Shown here: positions 55,213-64,000 of the stretch, in pieces
Layout of the letters: each line of letters opens with the position of its first letter
Position numbering within the stretch: the first letter of the stretch is position 1
Assembly (NCBI RefSeq): GCF_001499905.1
Contig: NZ_LQIS01000007.1
Span: 1-64,000, forward strand
DNA from: Mycobacterium sp. GA-1285
Lineage (GTDB): Bacteria; Actinomycetota; Actinomycetes; Mycobacteriales; Mycobacteriaceae
Length of the DNA stretch: 64,000 nucleotides
Reading direction: 5' to 3'
The notes under the pieces: model-generated
Told to the model about the DNA's origin: nothing
What the model saw: the letters and a program-made list of their open reading frames with translations, nothing else
Database searches by the model: none
Position numbers and translations under genes: made by a program

Positions 55213-56493
55213 ATGTTCGAAAGTCTGTTCGATGTCGACCCGGACGCCTCGGAGGCCGACCTGCGCGACGCGGTCGAGCGATTCGAGCGGTTGAAGTCGT
55301 GTGCAGCCGCGGCACAAGCGCGCGCGACCGCGTTGTGGAAGGCGAAGCGCCACGCCACCGAGGAGGCCGCGGGTGTGCCTGCGAACCGTCGGGGCCGCGG
55401 CCTGGCGACCGAGGTCGCACTGGCACGACACGATGCACCGGTGCAGGGTGGCCGTCACCTGGGCTTCGCAACGGCTCTGGTCGACGAAATGCCTTACACT
55501 CTTGCGGCTTTGGCGTCCGGCGTGCTCTCGGAATGGCGCGCCACCCTGATCGTGCGCGAGTCCGCCTGCTTGAGCGTCGAGCATCGCCGCCGTCTGGACG
55601 CCGAGATGTGCCGCGACACCACGCGGCTCGAAGGGTGGGGTGACAAGCGGATCGCCGCTGAAGCCAAGAGGGTCGCATGTGCGCTCGACGTCGCCGCGGT
55701 CGTTGATCGCAGCGCCAGAGCCGCCGCCGATCGGTGCGTCACCATCCGTCCAGCGCCGGACACGATCACGTGGGTTAGCGCCCTGCTACCCGTCGCGCAG
55801 GGTGTCAGCGTCTATGCGGCGTTGAAGCGCGCCGCCGACACCACGTTCGATGACAGGTCTCGCGGCCAGGTGATGGCGGACACTTTGGTGGAACGGGTCA
55901 CCGGGTGTCCGGCCCAGCAGCCCGTGCCGGTGACGCTGAACCTGGTGATGGCCGATACAACGCTGATGGGTGACGACGATTCACCCGCGTGGCTCGACGG
56001 ATACGGTCCGCTGCCGAGTTCGATCGCGAGAGCGCTCACCGGTGATGCCGCCACCGACGCCGCAGCCAAGGCGATGCTGCGGCGTCTGTACCGCCATCCG
56101 CGTAGCGGTCATCTCGTCGCGATGGAATCCCAAGCCCGCGCCTTTCCGAAGGGTTTGGCGGCATTCATCGGAATTCGGGACCAGACGTGCCGCACTCCCT
56201 ACTGCAACGCGCGGATACGCCACCGCGACCACGCGATGCCGCGGCACCGAGCCGGGCCTACGAGTGCGTTGAACGGGCTCGGCGAATGCGAGGCCTGCAA
56301 CTACGCCAAGGAGGCGCCTGGCTGGTCGGTTACGACCAGTGAACGCGACGGCGTACACAGCGCCGAGTTCACGACGCCCACGGGGGCAACCTACCGATCC
56401 ACCGCACCGCCGCTGCCCGGTCCACCTGTGCGATCCGTCAGCATGATCGAAGGCCGGCTCAGCGTCGATTTGGTCACCTTCGACGCTGCGTGA
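55213..56493 (+). CDS. DUF222/13E12-repeat protein with HNH nuclease domain
   Basis: The 426-residue protein has an N-terminal DUF222 helical region (about 1-300) and a C-terminal HNH domain: DQTCRTPYCNARIRHRDHAM, then TSALNGLGECEACNYAKE. The central Asp-His and the Asn are kept, but the last HH of the usual motif is replaced by CN. Such proteins are abundant in mycobacteria and often sit near genome rearrangements. ATG at 55213 begins MFESLFDVD as in related proteins. Its 3' end overlaps the convergent aacS by 20 nt. Confidence 0.8.
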   Translation: MFESLFDVDPDASEADLRDAVERFERLKSCAAAAQARATALWKAKRHATEEAAGVPANRRGRGLATEVALARHDAPVQGGRHLGFATALVDEMPYTLAALASGVLSEWRATLIVRESACLSVEHRRRLDAEMCRDTTRLEGWGDKRIAAEAKRVACALDVAAVVDRSARAAADRCVTIRPAPDTITWVSALLPVAQGVSVYAALKRAADTTFDDRSRGQVMADTLVERVTGCPAQQPVPVTLNLVMADTTLMGDDDSPAWLDGYGPLPSSIARALTGDAATDAAAKAMLRRLYRHPRSGHLVAMESQARAFPKGLAAFIGIRDQTCRTPYCNARIRHRDHAMPRHRAGPTSALNGLGECEACNYAKEAPGWSVTTSERDGVHSAEFTTPTGATYRSTAPPLPGPPVRSVSMIEGRLSVDLVTFDAA

Positions 56494-58369
56494 CGTACCA
56501 GTCCAAGAGGTCTGGATCATCGACGGCGCTGCGCTCCACCACTTTAGCGGCGTCGGCACCCTGGAACAGCTTCTTGATCGGCACCTCGAGCTTCTTGCCG
56601 GTGCGGGTGTGCGGGACACCTGGCGCGGCGATGATCTCGTCGGGCACATGCCGCGGCGAGACTTCCTCGCGGACGGTGCTTCTGATGCGGTCGCGCAGCT
56701 CGTCGGTCAGTTCGGCGCCGTCGACGAGGACCACGAACAGCGGCATCCAGTATCCACCGTCGGGTTCGTCGACGCCGACGATCAGGGCTTCGGCCACCTC
56801 GGGCAGCCGTTCGACCGCCTGGTAGATGTCGGCGCTGCCCATCCGGATGCCGTGCCGGTTCAAGGTCGAGTCGGACCGGCCGTGCACGATGACGCTGCCG
56901 TGATCGGTGATCGTGATCCAGTCCCCATGTCGCCACACACCGGGAAACATCTCGAAATACGCTGCGCGGTACCGCGACCCGTCGGGATCGTTCCAAAACC
57001 CGACCGGCATCGACGGCATCGGCTTGGTCACCACCAGCTCGCCGACCTCGTCACGCACCGGTTTGCCGGATTCGTCCCACGAGTCCAGCGCGCAGCCGAG
57101 ATACGGCGCCGACAGCTCGCCCGGCCACACCGGGACCGTGCGCACCCCGCCGACGAAGGCGGAGACCACGTCGGTGCCGCCGCTGATCGAGGACACCTGG
57201 ACATGCTCACCGACGTTGTCGCGCAACCACAGTGACGACGACGGGGGTAGCGACGAGCCGGTGATGCCGACCGTGCGCAACGCCGACAGGTCATGCTCCT
57301 TATGGGGCACCACACCGGCTTTCGCGCAGCCGAGCACATAGCCCGGGCTGGTGCCCAGCACAGTCGCCTTGACACGCGCGGCGATGCCCCACAGTGCATC
57401 CGGGCGCGGTGCATTGGGGCTGCCGTCGTAGCAGACGATGGTCGAACCGACCAGCAGGCCGGCGACCTGGAAGTTCCACATCATCCAGCTGGGGCTGGTG
57501 TACCAGAAGAACGTGTCGTCCGGCCCGATGTCGGACTGCAGGCTCACGGCTTTCAGATGTTCGACCAGAACACCGCCGTGCCCGTGCACGATGCCCTTGG
57601 GCAGGCCGGTGGTGCCCGAAGAGAACAGGATCCACAGCGGGTGGGCGAAGTCGACCGGTGTCGTGGTCAGCTCTGCGCTACTGCTGCCCACGAGGTCGGG
57701 CGCCATCACCGTCGCGCGCAGTGTCGGTAATCCCTTCTGCAGCGCGGTGATTTCGGTGCTCCTGTCGTGGAACTTTCCGCCGTAGGTATAGCCGTCGGTG
57801 GTGACCAGCACGGTCGGTTCGAGCTGGCCGAGCCGGTCGAGCGCGGCCTTGGCCGAATAGTCCTGGCCGCATGCGCTCCAGATCGCGCCGATGCTGGCCG
57901 TTGCGAGGAATGCGATCACGGCCTCGGGGATGTTGGGCAGGTATCCCACGACGCGGTCTCCGGCGCGCACGCCGAGGTCCCGCAGCGTCTGTGCGAATGC
58001 CGCCGTACGTCCCAACAATTCGGCCCACGACACGTCGACGGGATCGCCACCCTCGCGCAGGTACAGCATGGCGGGCCGGTCGGACCGGGCGTTGCGAATC
58101 ACCTGGTCGACATAGTTGACCTGCACACCCGGAAACCACTGTGCCCCAGGCATTTCCTCGGACGCGAGCACCTTCTCGGGGCGATCCCCGAGGTCGAAGT
58201 AGTCCCACAGCGCGGCCCAGAACCCATCCGGATCGTCGATCGACCACCGCCACAGCGACTGGTAGTCGGGGTGGTCCAGGCCGGTGCGGCGCCGCACGAA
58301 CTGTGCGAAATCGGTGACACGCGCTCCGGAGACATCGGCCTGGGTGGGTGTCCACTGCGGACTGCTCAT
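56474..58369 (-). CDS. aacS: Acetoacetyl-CoA synthetase
   Basis: The 631-residue ANL enzyme activates acetoacetate with ATP and CoA. It has the N-terminal ACS-like extension (FARRRTG-like, YQSLWRWSIDDPDGFWAALWDYF), the P-loop LFSSGTTGLPKGIVHGHGG, YTSPSWMMWNFQVAG, and the C-terminal motifs GRSDSTLNRHGIRMGSADIY and TRTGKKLEVPIKKLFQG. These features distinguish acetoacetyl-CoA synthetase from acetyl-CoA synthetase. ATG at 58369 overlaps the stop of the upstream dehydrogenase gene (ATGA). It is the last gene of a three-gene operon. Confidence 0.92.
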   Translation of the reverse strand: MSSPQWTPTQADVSGARVTDFAQFVRRRTGLDHPDYQSLWRWSIDDPDGFWAALWDYFDLGDRPEKVLASEEMPGAQWFPGVQVNYVDQVIRNARSDRPAMLYLREGGDPVDVSWAELLGRTAAFAQTLRDLGVRAGDRVVGYLPNIPEAVIAFLATASIGAIWSACGQDYSAKAALDRLGQLEPTVLVTTDGYTYGGKFHDRSTEITALQKGLPTLRATVMAPDLVGSSSAELTTTPVDFAHPLWILFSSGTTGLPKGIVHGHGGVLVEHLKAVSLQSDIGPDDTFFWYTSPSWMMWNFQVAGLLVGSTIVCYDGSPNAPRPDALWGIAARVKATVLGTSPGYVLGCAKAGVVPHKEHDLSALRTVGITGSSLPPSSSLWLRDNVGEHVQVSSISGGTDVVSAFVGGVRTVPVWPGELSAPYLGCALDSWDESGKPVRDEVGELVVTKPMPSMPVGFWNDPDGSRYRAAYFEMFPGVWRHGDWITITDHGSVIVHGRSDSTLNRHGIRMGSADIYQAVERLPEVAEALIVGVDEPDGGYWMPLFVVLVDGAELTDELRDRIRSTVREEVSPRHVPDEIIAAPGVPHTRTGKKLEVPIKKLFQGADAAKVVERSAVDDPDLLDWYVTQRRR

Positions 58370-59112
58370 CGGGCGCTCCATCCGCCGTCCATCGTGTACG
58401 ACGCTCCGGTCACGATCGCCGCAGTCGGTGAGGCAAGCCAGGTGACCAGGGAGGCGACTTCTTCCGGTTCGACGAGTCGCTTGATCGCGCTCTCCTTCAA
58501 CAGAATGTCGGCGATCACCTTGTCCTCGTCGATGCCGTGGGTGCGGGCCTGATCGGCGATCTGCTTGGTCACCAGTGGGGTTCGCACATAACCGGGGTCG
58601 ACGCAGTTGCTCGTGACCCCGAGCGGGCCGCCCTCCAGAGCGGTCACCTTCGACAGTCCCTCCAGACCGTGCTTGGCGGTGACGTAGCCACTTTTGTACT
58701 CCGAGGCGCGCAGACCGTGCACCGAGGAGATGTTGATGACGCGCCCGAACTTCTGCTCGTACATGTGCGGCAGCGCCGCACGGATCAGCAGGAACGGTGC
58801 TTCGAGCATCAACGCGAGGATGAACCGGAAGCGCTCGGGCGGAAACTCGTGGATCGGGCTGACATGCTGCACACCGGCGTTGTTGACCAGGACATCTGTC
58901 TGCAACCGCAGGTCCTCGAGCGCCGATACATCGGAAAGGTCCACTGCCCAGGGGGTTCCACCGATCTCGTCGGCGACTTCCGTGGCGCCGGCCTCGTCGA
59001 GATCTGCGACGGTGACCGTCGCCCCATGCTCGGCCAGGGCACGCGCGCAAGCCGCGCCGATCCCGCTCGCCCCGCCGGTGACCAGCGCGGTGCGCCCGTC
59101 GAGATCGCTCAT
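58366..59112 (-). CDS. bdhA: 3-Hydroxybutyrate dehydrogenase (SDR family)
   Basis: The 248-residue SDR has TGGASGIGAACARALAEHGA, NNAGVQHVSPIHEFPPE, SVHGLRASEYKSGYVTAKHG with the catalytic Tyr/Lys, and CVDPGYVRTPLV. The VQHVSPI, SVHGL and NCVDPGYVRTPLV segments are hallmarks of D-3-hydroxybutyrate dehydrogenase, which oxidises 3-hydroxybutyrate to acetoacetate with NAD. Its neighbours supply uptake and CoA activation of the product. It overlaps the permease stop (ATGA) and the aacS start. Confidence 0.9.
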   Translation of the reverse strand: MSDLDGRTALVTGGASGIGAACARALAEHGATVTVADLDEAGATEVADEIGGTPWAVDLSDVSALEDLRLQTDVLVNNAGVQHVSPIHEFPPERFRFILALMLEAPFLLIRAALPHMYEQKFGRVINISSVHGLRASEYKSGYVTAKHGLEGLSKVTALEGGPLGVTSNCVDPGYVRTPLVTKQIADQARTHGIDEDKVIADILLKESAIKRLVEPEEVASLVTWLASPTAAIVTGASYTMDGGWSAR

Positions 59113-60464
59113 ACGACACCCGCCTTGGCGAGTTGCTCGCGGTCGGCCGCGTCGAGCGTGGCGAGATCGAGGCCCTTGGTCTCCCGGTTGAACAACGCGG
59201 CCACCAGGGTGATCAGCGAGGCGCCCGCGAGATAGAGCGCGATCGGCACCGCCGAGTCGTACTTGTCGAGCAGCCAGGTGGCGATGGCCGGCGCGAGCGA
59301 TCCGGCGATGATGGATGTCACCTGATAGCCAAGGGAGACACCGGAATACCGCATGCGAGTCGGGAACATCTCGGCCATGATCGCGGGCTGCGGTGAGTAC
59401 ATCAATGCGTGGATGACGAGCCCGAGGATGATGGCGGCCATGATCAGCCCGTAGGAACCGCTGTTCATCATCGGAAACGCGAAGAAGCCCCAGGTGCCTC
59501 CGAGGATCGCCCCGACGATGTACACCGGCCGCCTACCGAATCGATCAGACAACCGCCCCACTTGCGGTATCACCACGAAGTGCACGGCGTGCGCGACCAG
59601 CAACCACCATAGGATGTCACTGGTGTCCGCACCGACGTGCGTCTTGAGGTAGACGATCGAGAAGGTGACCACCAGGTAGTACATGATGTTCTCGGCGAAC
59701 CGCAGGCCCATCGCGGTGAATACTCCACGGGGATAACGCTTCAGCACCTCGACCACGCCGTAGGAAACGGCCTTGACGCGCTCGACCTCTTCCTGCGCGG
59801 CCACGAAGATCGGAGCATCGGAGACCTTGGTCCGGATGTAGTACCCGATCAGCACCACCACCGCGGACAGCCAGAACGCGACCCGCCATCCCCAGGACAG
59901 GAACGCCGTCTCCGGCAGCACGGCGGTCAGCACCAGCAAGACGACGGTGGCGAGCATATTGCCCACCGGCACCGCGGCTTGCGGCCAGCTGGCCCAGAAC
60001 CCGCGCCTGTCGTTGGGGCTGTGCTCGGCGACGAGCAGGACGGCCCCACCCCATTCGCCTCCGACCGCGAAGCCCTGCATGAACCGCAGAACGACCAGCA
60101 GCATCGGCGCCCATACGCCGATCTGCGCATAGGTCGGCAGGCACCCCATGAGGAAGGTGACGGCGCCGACGAGCAGGATCGCGAATTGCAGCAGCTTCTT
60201 GCGCCCGTACTTGTCACCGAAGTGACCGAAGACGATGCCGCCCAGCGGCCGGGCAACGAATCCGACCGCGTAGGTCAGGAGCGCGGCGATGAGGCCGCTG
60301 GCCTCACTGGTGCCCTCCGCGAAGAACACCTTGTTGAAAACCAGGGTGGCAGCTGTGGCGTAGAGGAAGAACTCATACCACTCGACGACGGTTCCTGCCA
60401 TCGAGGCGACCACGACCCGTTTGAGTCCGGTGGGGGCGCCGTTGTCGGCGTTGGTGACAGCCAT
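59109..60464 (-). CDS. MHS-family metabolite:H+ symporter
   Basis: The 451-residue, 12-helix permease belongs to the metabolite:H+ symporter branch of the MFS (ShiA/ProP-like): VVVASMAGTVVEWYEFFLY at TM1, FGHFGDKYGRKKLLQ at the loop 2-3, and RFMQGFAVGGEWGGAVLLVAEH in TM4. The operon partners suggest 3-hydroxybutyrate or acetoacetate as substrate, by inference. ATG at 60464 has AAGGAG upstream. It is divergent from the LysR gene with a 109-bp intergenic region. Confidence 0.87.
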   Translation of the reverse strand: MAVTNADNGAPTGLKRVVVASMAGTVVEWYEFFLYATAATLVFNKVFFAEGTSEASGLIAALLTYAVGFVARPLGGIVFGHFGDKYGRKKLLQFAILLVGAVTFLMGCLPTYAQIGVWAPMLLVVLRFMQGFAVGGEWGGAVLLVAEHSPNDRRGFWASWPQAAVPVGNMLATVVLLVLTAVLPETAFLSWGWRVAFWLSAVVVLIGYYIRTKVSDAPIFVAAQEEVERVKAVSYGVVEVLKRYPRGVFTAMGLRFAENIMYYLVVTFSIVYLKTHVGADTSDILWWLLVAHAVHFVVIPQVGRLSDRFGRRPVYIVGAILGGTWGFFAFPMMNSGSYGLIMAAIILGLVIHALMYSPQPAIMAEMFPTRMRYSGVSLGYQVTSIIAGSLAPAIATWLLDKYDSAVPIALYLAGASLITLVAALFNRETKGLDLATLDAADREQLAKAGVV

Positions 60465-60545
60465 CGCACGCTCCTTCGGGTTGTGATCGCAGACAAGTCG
60501 CCTGTGAGTATTCACGCAGATAGGTCGTGGGGCAATGGCGAAAGG

Positions 60546-60562
60546 TGCAGGTTGTATCTGCA
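60546..60562. promoter_or_regulatory. Candidate LysR operator
   Basis: TGCAG-N7-CTGCA is a perfect 5-bp-arm inverted repeat 11 nt before the LysR ATG, followed by a third TGCA at 60567-60570. It is in the divergent intergenic region with the permease operon, where LTTR sites normally lie. Confidence 0.5.
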
Positions 60563-60573
60563 AAAATGCACAC

Positions 60574-61491
60574 ATGACCCAGTCGTCCGGTCGGCGGCGA
60601 CCGAGCGCCGACGACCTTCTGGTGCTGCTGGCGGTCGGCCGATCCGGGCGCTACAACGCCGCCGCGGAGGAGTTGGGCCTCAACCACACCACGATCTCCA
60701 GGCGTATCGCCGCTCTCGAGGAGTCGGTGGGGGGACGGGTGCTGGCCCGCGGCGCGAGCGGATGGGAGCTGACCGACCTCGGCCGCGACGCGCTTTCCGC
60801 GGCGGAGGTCATCGAGTCGGCCGTCCGCTCCCTTGCCGTCGACCCGGCCGGCGAGCGCGCGCTGGAGGGCGTCGTCCGAATCTCCGCCACGGATGGTTTC
60901 TCCGCATACATCGCCGCACCTGCCGCCGCGCGCGTTCAACGCCGGCATCCGAATGTGGCCGTCGAAATCGTCGCCGCCACCAAGCGTGCGACCCAGCAGA
61001 GGTCCGGGCTGGACATCGAGGTCGTCGTCGGCGAACCCCGGGTGCATCGGGCCAGGGCGATCAGGCTCGGTGACTACTGCCTCGGCCTATATGGTTCCCG
61101 TGACTACCTGACCGAGCACGGTACGCCGACCAACGTTGCCGACCTGAACCGCTATCCGCTCGTCTACTTCATCGACTCGATGTTGCAGGTCGACGACCTC
61201 GATGCGGCGACGAACTTCGCGCCGACGATGCGCGAATCCGTCACCTCCACGAACGTTTTCGTCCATGTGGAGGCGACCCGCGCCGCCGCGGGCCTCGGGC
61301 TGCTGCCCTGCTTCATGGCCGACCGCCACGCCGATCTGGTGCGGGTCCTGCGCACCGAGGTGTCGGTGCGGCTGACGTACTGGCTCGTCACCCGCGGTGA
61401 AACACTGCGGCGGCCGGAGGTGGCGGCCGTCGTCGACGCGATTCGCGATCGAGTGCGCGACCAGCACGACGTGTTGCTGGGCAGGGGTTAA
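60574..61491 (+). CDS. LysR-family transcriptional regulator
   Basis: The 305-residue LTTR has an N-terminal helix-turn-helix (AVGRSGRYNAAAEELGLNHTTISRRIAALEE, about 18-48) and a C-terminal periplasmic-binding-like effector domain. It is divergent from the permease-bdhA-aacS operon, so it is the probable activator with 3-hydroxybutyrate or acetoacetate as inducer (inference). ATG at 60574 is chosen over an upstream frame start at 60535, which would cover the candidate operator. Confidence 0.85.
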   Translation: MTQSSGRRRPSADDLLVLLAVGRSGRYNAAAEELGLNHTTISRRIAALEESVGGRVLARGASGWELTDLGRDALSAAEVIESAVRSLAVDPAGERALEGVVRISATDGFSAYIAAPAAARVQRRHPNVAVEIVAATKRATQQRSGLDIEVVVGEPRVHRARAIRLGDYCLGLYGSRDYLTEHGTPTNVADLNRYPLVYFIDSMLQVDDLDAATNFAPTMRESVTSTNVFVHVEATRAAAGLGLLPCFMADRHADLVRVLRTEVSVRLTYWLVTRGETLRRPEVAAVVDAIRDRVRDQHDVLLGRG

Positions 61492-61501
61492 CGTCGTCAG
61501 T

Positions 61502-62269
61502 ATGCCGTTCATCGACCACCCGAAGGGCCGGGCCTACTACCGCCACTGGGCCTCGGCGCGGCCACGCGCGGTGGTGATCTTTTTGCACGGCTTCGGCGAG
61601 CACACCGGCCTGTACCACCGCTACGGCTTCGCGCTCAACGCAGCGGGTTTCGATCTATGGGCGGTCGACCAGTTCGGCCACGGGCTCAGCCCGGGCACCC
61701 GTGGGGACTTCGGATCGATCGAGGACAGCTCCTCGCTTGCCGACGCCCTGATCTCGCTCGCCGAAAGCGCCACGCCCGACATACCGCTGATCGCACAAGG
61801 GCATTCGTTCGGCTCGATCGTGACGCTGTTCCGGCTGCTCGACCAGGCCGGCCGTTATTCCGGCGGCGTCGTCTCCGGTGCTCCGTTGGTGCCGATACCG
61901 GCGATGCTGGACAGCGACACCACCCTCGCCCTCGACCCGTGCTGGCTGTCCAGCGACCCGTTCTACCTCGACCTGTTGGAGACCGATCCGTTGGCGTTCG
62001 TCGACGCCGACGGTGCGGCACTGACACGGGAACTCGACAGGGCGTGGGATCGGTTCGGCGCGATGTTGCCGAAGTTGTCGGTTCCCACCCTGGCCGTGCA
62101 TGGTTCGAATGACCCAATCGCCCAGGCCGGGGCGGTGCGGGCCTACGCCGAGCAGATCGACGCTCTGCGCCTCGCCGAGTTCGAGGGCGCTCGTCACGAC
62201 GTCCTCAATGAGGCTGTGCACCGGGAGGTCGCGGCCGCGATCGTCGGCTTCATCGACGAGTTGTTGTAG
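61502..62269 (+). CDS. Alpha/beta hydrolase, monoacylglycerol lipase-like
   Basis: The 255-residue hydrolase has FLHGFGEHTGLYHRYGF (oxyanion HG), the nucleophile elbow GHSFG (Ser about 103), and the C-terminal Asp/His in GSNDPIAQ and GARHDVLNE. The pattern is that of bacterial monoacylglycerol lipases such as Rv0183. It is 10 nt after lysR and may be in its operon. A lipid or ester substrate is probable; there is no sign of secretion. It converges on hsaB with a 2-nt gap. Confidence 0.85.
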   Translation: MPFIDHPKGRAYYRHWASARPRAVVIFLHGFGEHTGLYHRYGFALNAAGFDLWAVDQFGHGLSPGTRGDFGSIEDSSSLADALISLAESATPDIPLIAQGHSFGSIVTLFRLLDQAGRYSGGVVSGAPLVPIPAMLDSDTTLALDPCWLSSDPFYLDLLETDPLAFVDADGAALTRELDRAWDRFGAMLPKLSVPTLAVHGSNDPIAQAGAVRAYAEQIDALRLAEFEGARHDVLNEAVHREVAAAIVGFIDELL

Positions 62270-62271
62270 CG

Positions 62272-62838
62272 CTACAGCCAGGTGTCGTCGGTGGTCGCGG
62301 TGAGGAACGCCTCGAGGTCGTCGCGCCATTGGGCGGGCGTGTTCTTGTCCGGCTCGATGCCGGTGTACTGCCCGCGGTAGAACAACAACGGCCGCGGCTT
62401 CTTGTGCGGCACATCCGACAGCGAATGCACAGCGCCGAACACGACGTAGTGGTCGCCTCCGTCGTGCACCGAATGCACCGAACAGTCGATGTGCGCGAGA
62501 GTGCCTTCGATGACCGGTGAACCGAGTTTCGACCGATACCAGTCGATTCCGGCGAACTTGTCGGGTTCCTTCGAGCCGAACCGCGCCGAGACGTCCTTCT
62601 GCTTCTCGTGCAACACGTTCACGCAGAAATGGCCGCTGGCCTCGATCGCCTGCCATGACCGCGACACCTTCGTCGGGCAGAACAGCACCAGCGGTGGATC
62701 CAGGCTGAGCGCGGCGAACGACTGGCATGCGAACCCGACCGGCACGCCGTCGTGGACCGTGGTGATCACCGTGATACCCGTGCAGAACTGGCCGAGCACG
62801 CTGCGGAATGTGCGCGGATCGATCGGTTCGGCCGCCAT
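62272..62838 (-). CDS. hsaB: Flavin reductase HsaB of the 3-HSA monooxygenase
   Basis: HsaB reduces FMN for the oxygenase HsaA, which hydroxylates 3-HSA to the catechol DHSA. The 188-residue protein has the flavin reductase-like split-barrel pattern: FRSVLGQFCTGITVITT, GFACQSFAALSLDPPLVLFCP and NVLHEKQ. ATG at 62838 is preceded by the hsaC stop at 62858; an upstream frame is longer but lies in hsaC. It ends the hsa operon, as does Rv3567c. Confidence 0.95.
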   Translation of the reverse strand: MAAEPIDPRTFRSVLGQFCTGITVITTVHDGVPVGFACQSFAALSLDPPLVLFCPTKVSRSWQAIEASGHFCVNVLHEKQKDVSARFGSKEPDKFAGIDWYRSKLGSPVIEGTLAHIDCSVHSVHDGGDHYVVFGAVHSLSDVPHKKPRPLLFYRGQYTGIEPDKNTPAQWRDDLEAFLTATTDDTWL

Positions 62839-62857
62839 TATCGAGTGGTCTTGCCCG

Positions 62858-64000
<1,143 letters not shown>

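Noticed and set aside
55213..56493. Insertion sequence or intron because of the HNH domain
   Set aside because: No transposase, terminal inverted repeats or split host gene is visible; the DUF222 architecture is a usual chromosomal mycobacterial family.
56474..59119. A single 881-residue reading frame joining aacS with upstream sequence
   Set aside because: The extra N-terminal part is the shadow of the 3-hydroxybutyrate dehydrogenase gene in another frame; the real aacS start overlaps that gene's stop at 58366-58369.

Overview
The window is high-GC actinobacterial DNA. Its gene content and order match the cholesterol-catabolism locus of mycobacteria, spanning the counterparts of M. tuberculosis Rv3518c to Rv3569c. 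It is most likely from a non-tuberculous, probably environmental Mycobacterium/Mycolicibacterium: the PPE genes that interrupt this locus in M. tuberculosis are absent, nat is missing between aspB and hsaB, and several unrelated modules are inserted. No rRNA, tRNA, CRISPR array, insertion sequence or phage gene was recognised.

Left part (1-16.7 kb), KstR-type regulon. It holds an Rv3519-like gene with cyp142 (side-chain C26/27 oxidation), then a + strand operon of a double-DUF35 protein, ltp4, ltp3, an F420/LLM oxidoreductase and a ketosteroid-isomerase-fold protein (probably branched sterol side chains). A MOSC protein, a lipoprotein and a gamma-carbonic anhydrase follow. Next come kshA (ring B opening) with an overlapping His/Cys-rich protein, a PknH_C-like lipoprotein, and the Rv3531c-Rv3530c-Rv3529c operon. 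An IclR regulator closes the part.

Middle (16.8-21.1 kb), non-steroid block: a small secreted protein, two strong hairpins, the RecQ-like helicase RqlH and a formamidase pair (fmdB, fmdA).

21.1-36.4 kb, core KstR genes: hsaE-hsaG-hsaF (end of the ring A meta-cleavage path) divergent from kstD-chsH3. The operon cyp125-chsE1-chsE2-chsH2-chsH1-ltp2 (side chain down to the 17-ketosteroid) is divergent from fadA5. Next are a SnoaL-like gene, a Ddn-type F420 nitroreductase and a PE-PPE-domain protein that appears to lack its catalytic serine.

36.5-54 kb, KstR2 regulon (rings C and D): two SDRs, echA20-ipdA-ipdB-ipdC, fadA6, kstR2, ipdF, fadE30, fadD3, fadE31/32/33 and an aspB-like aminotransferase. 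It is interrupted at 41.8-44.3 kb by a SatD-like regulator, a membrane protein and a zinc alcohol dehydrogenase.

54-62.3 kb, inserted block: an MFS exporter, a DUF222/HNH protein, a probable ketone-body module (MHS permease, 3-hydroxybutyrate dehydrogenase, acetoacetyl-CoA synthetase, divergent LysR regulator) and a monoacylglycerol-lipase-like hydrolase. The window ends in the hsa operon (hsaB, hsaC, 3' part of hsaD).

Six sites match the KstR palindrome TnnAACnnGTTnnA and three match the KstR2 palindrome AnCAAGnnCTTGnT. They sit before the first genes of the operons and define two regulatory territories, with the switch between about 36 and 38 kb. All functions are assigned by recognising families and gene order from the sequence; no database search was run.
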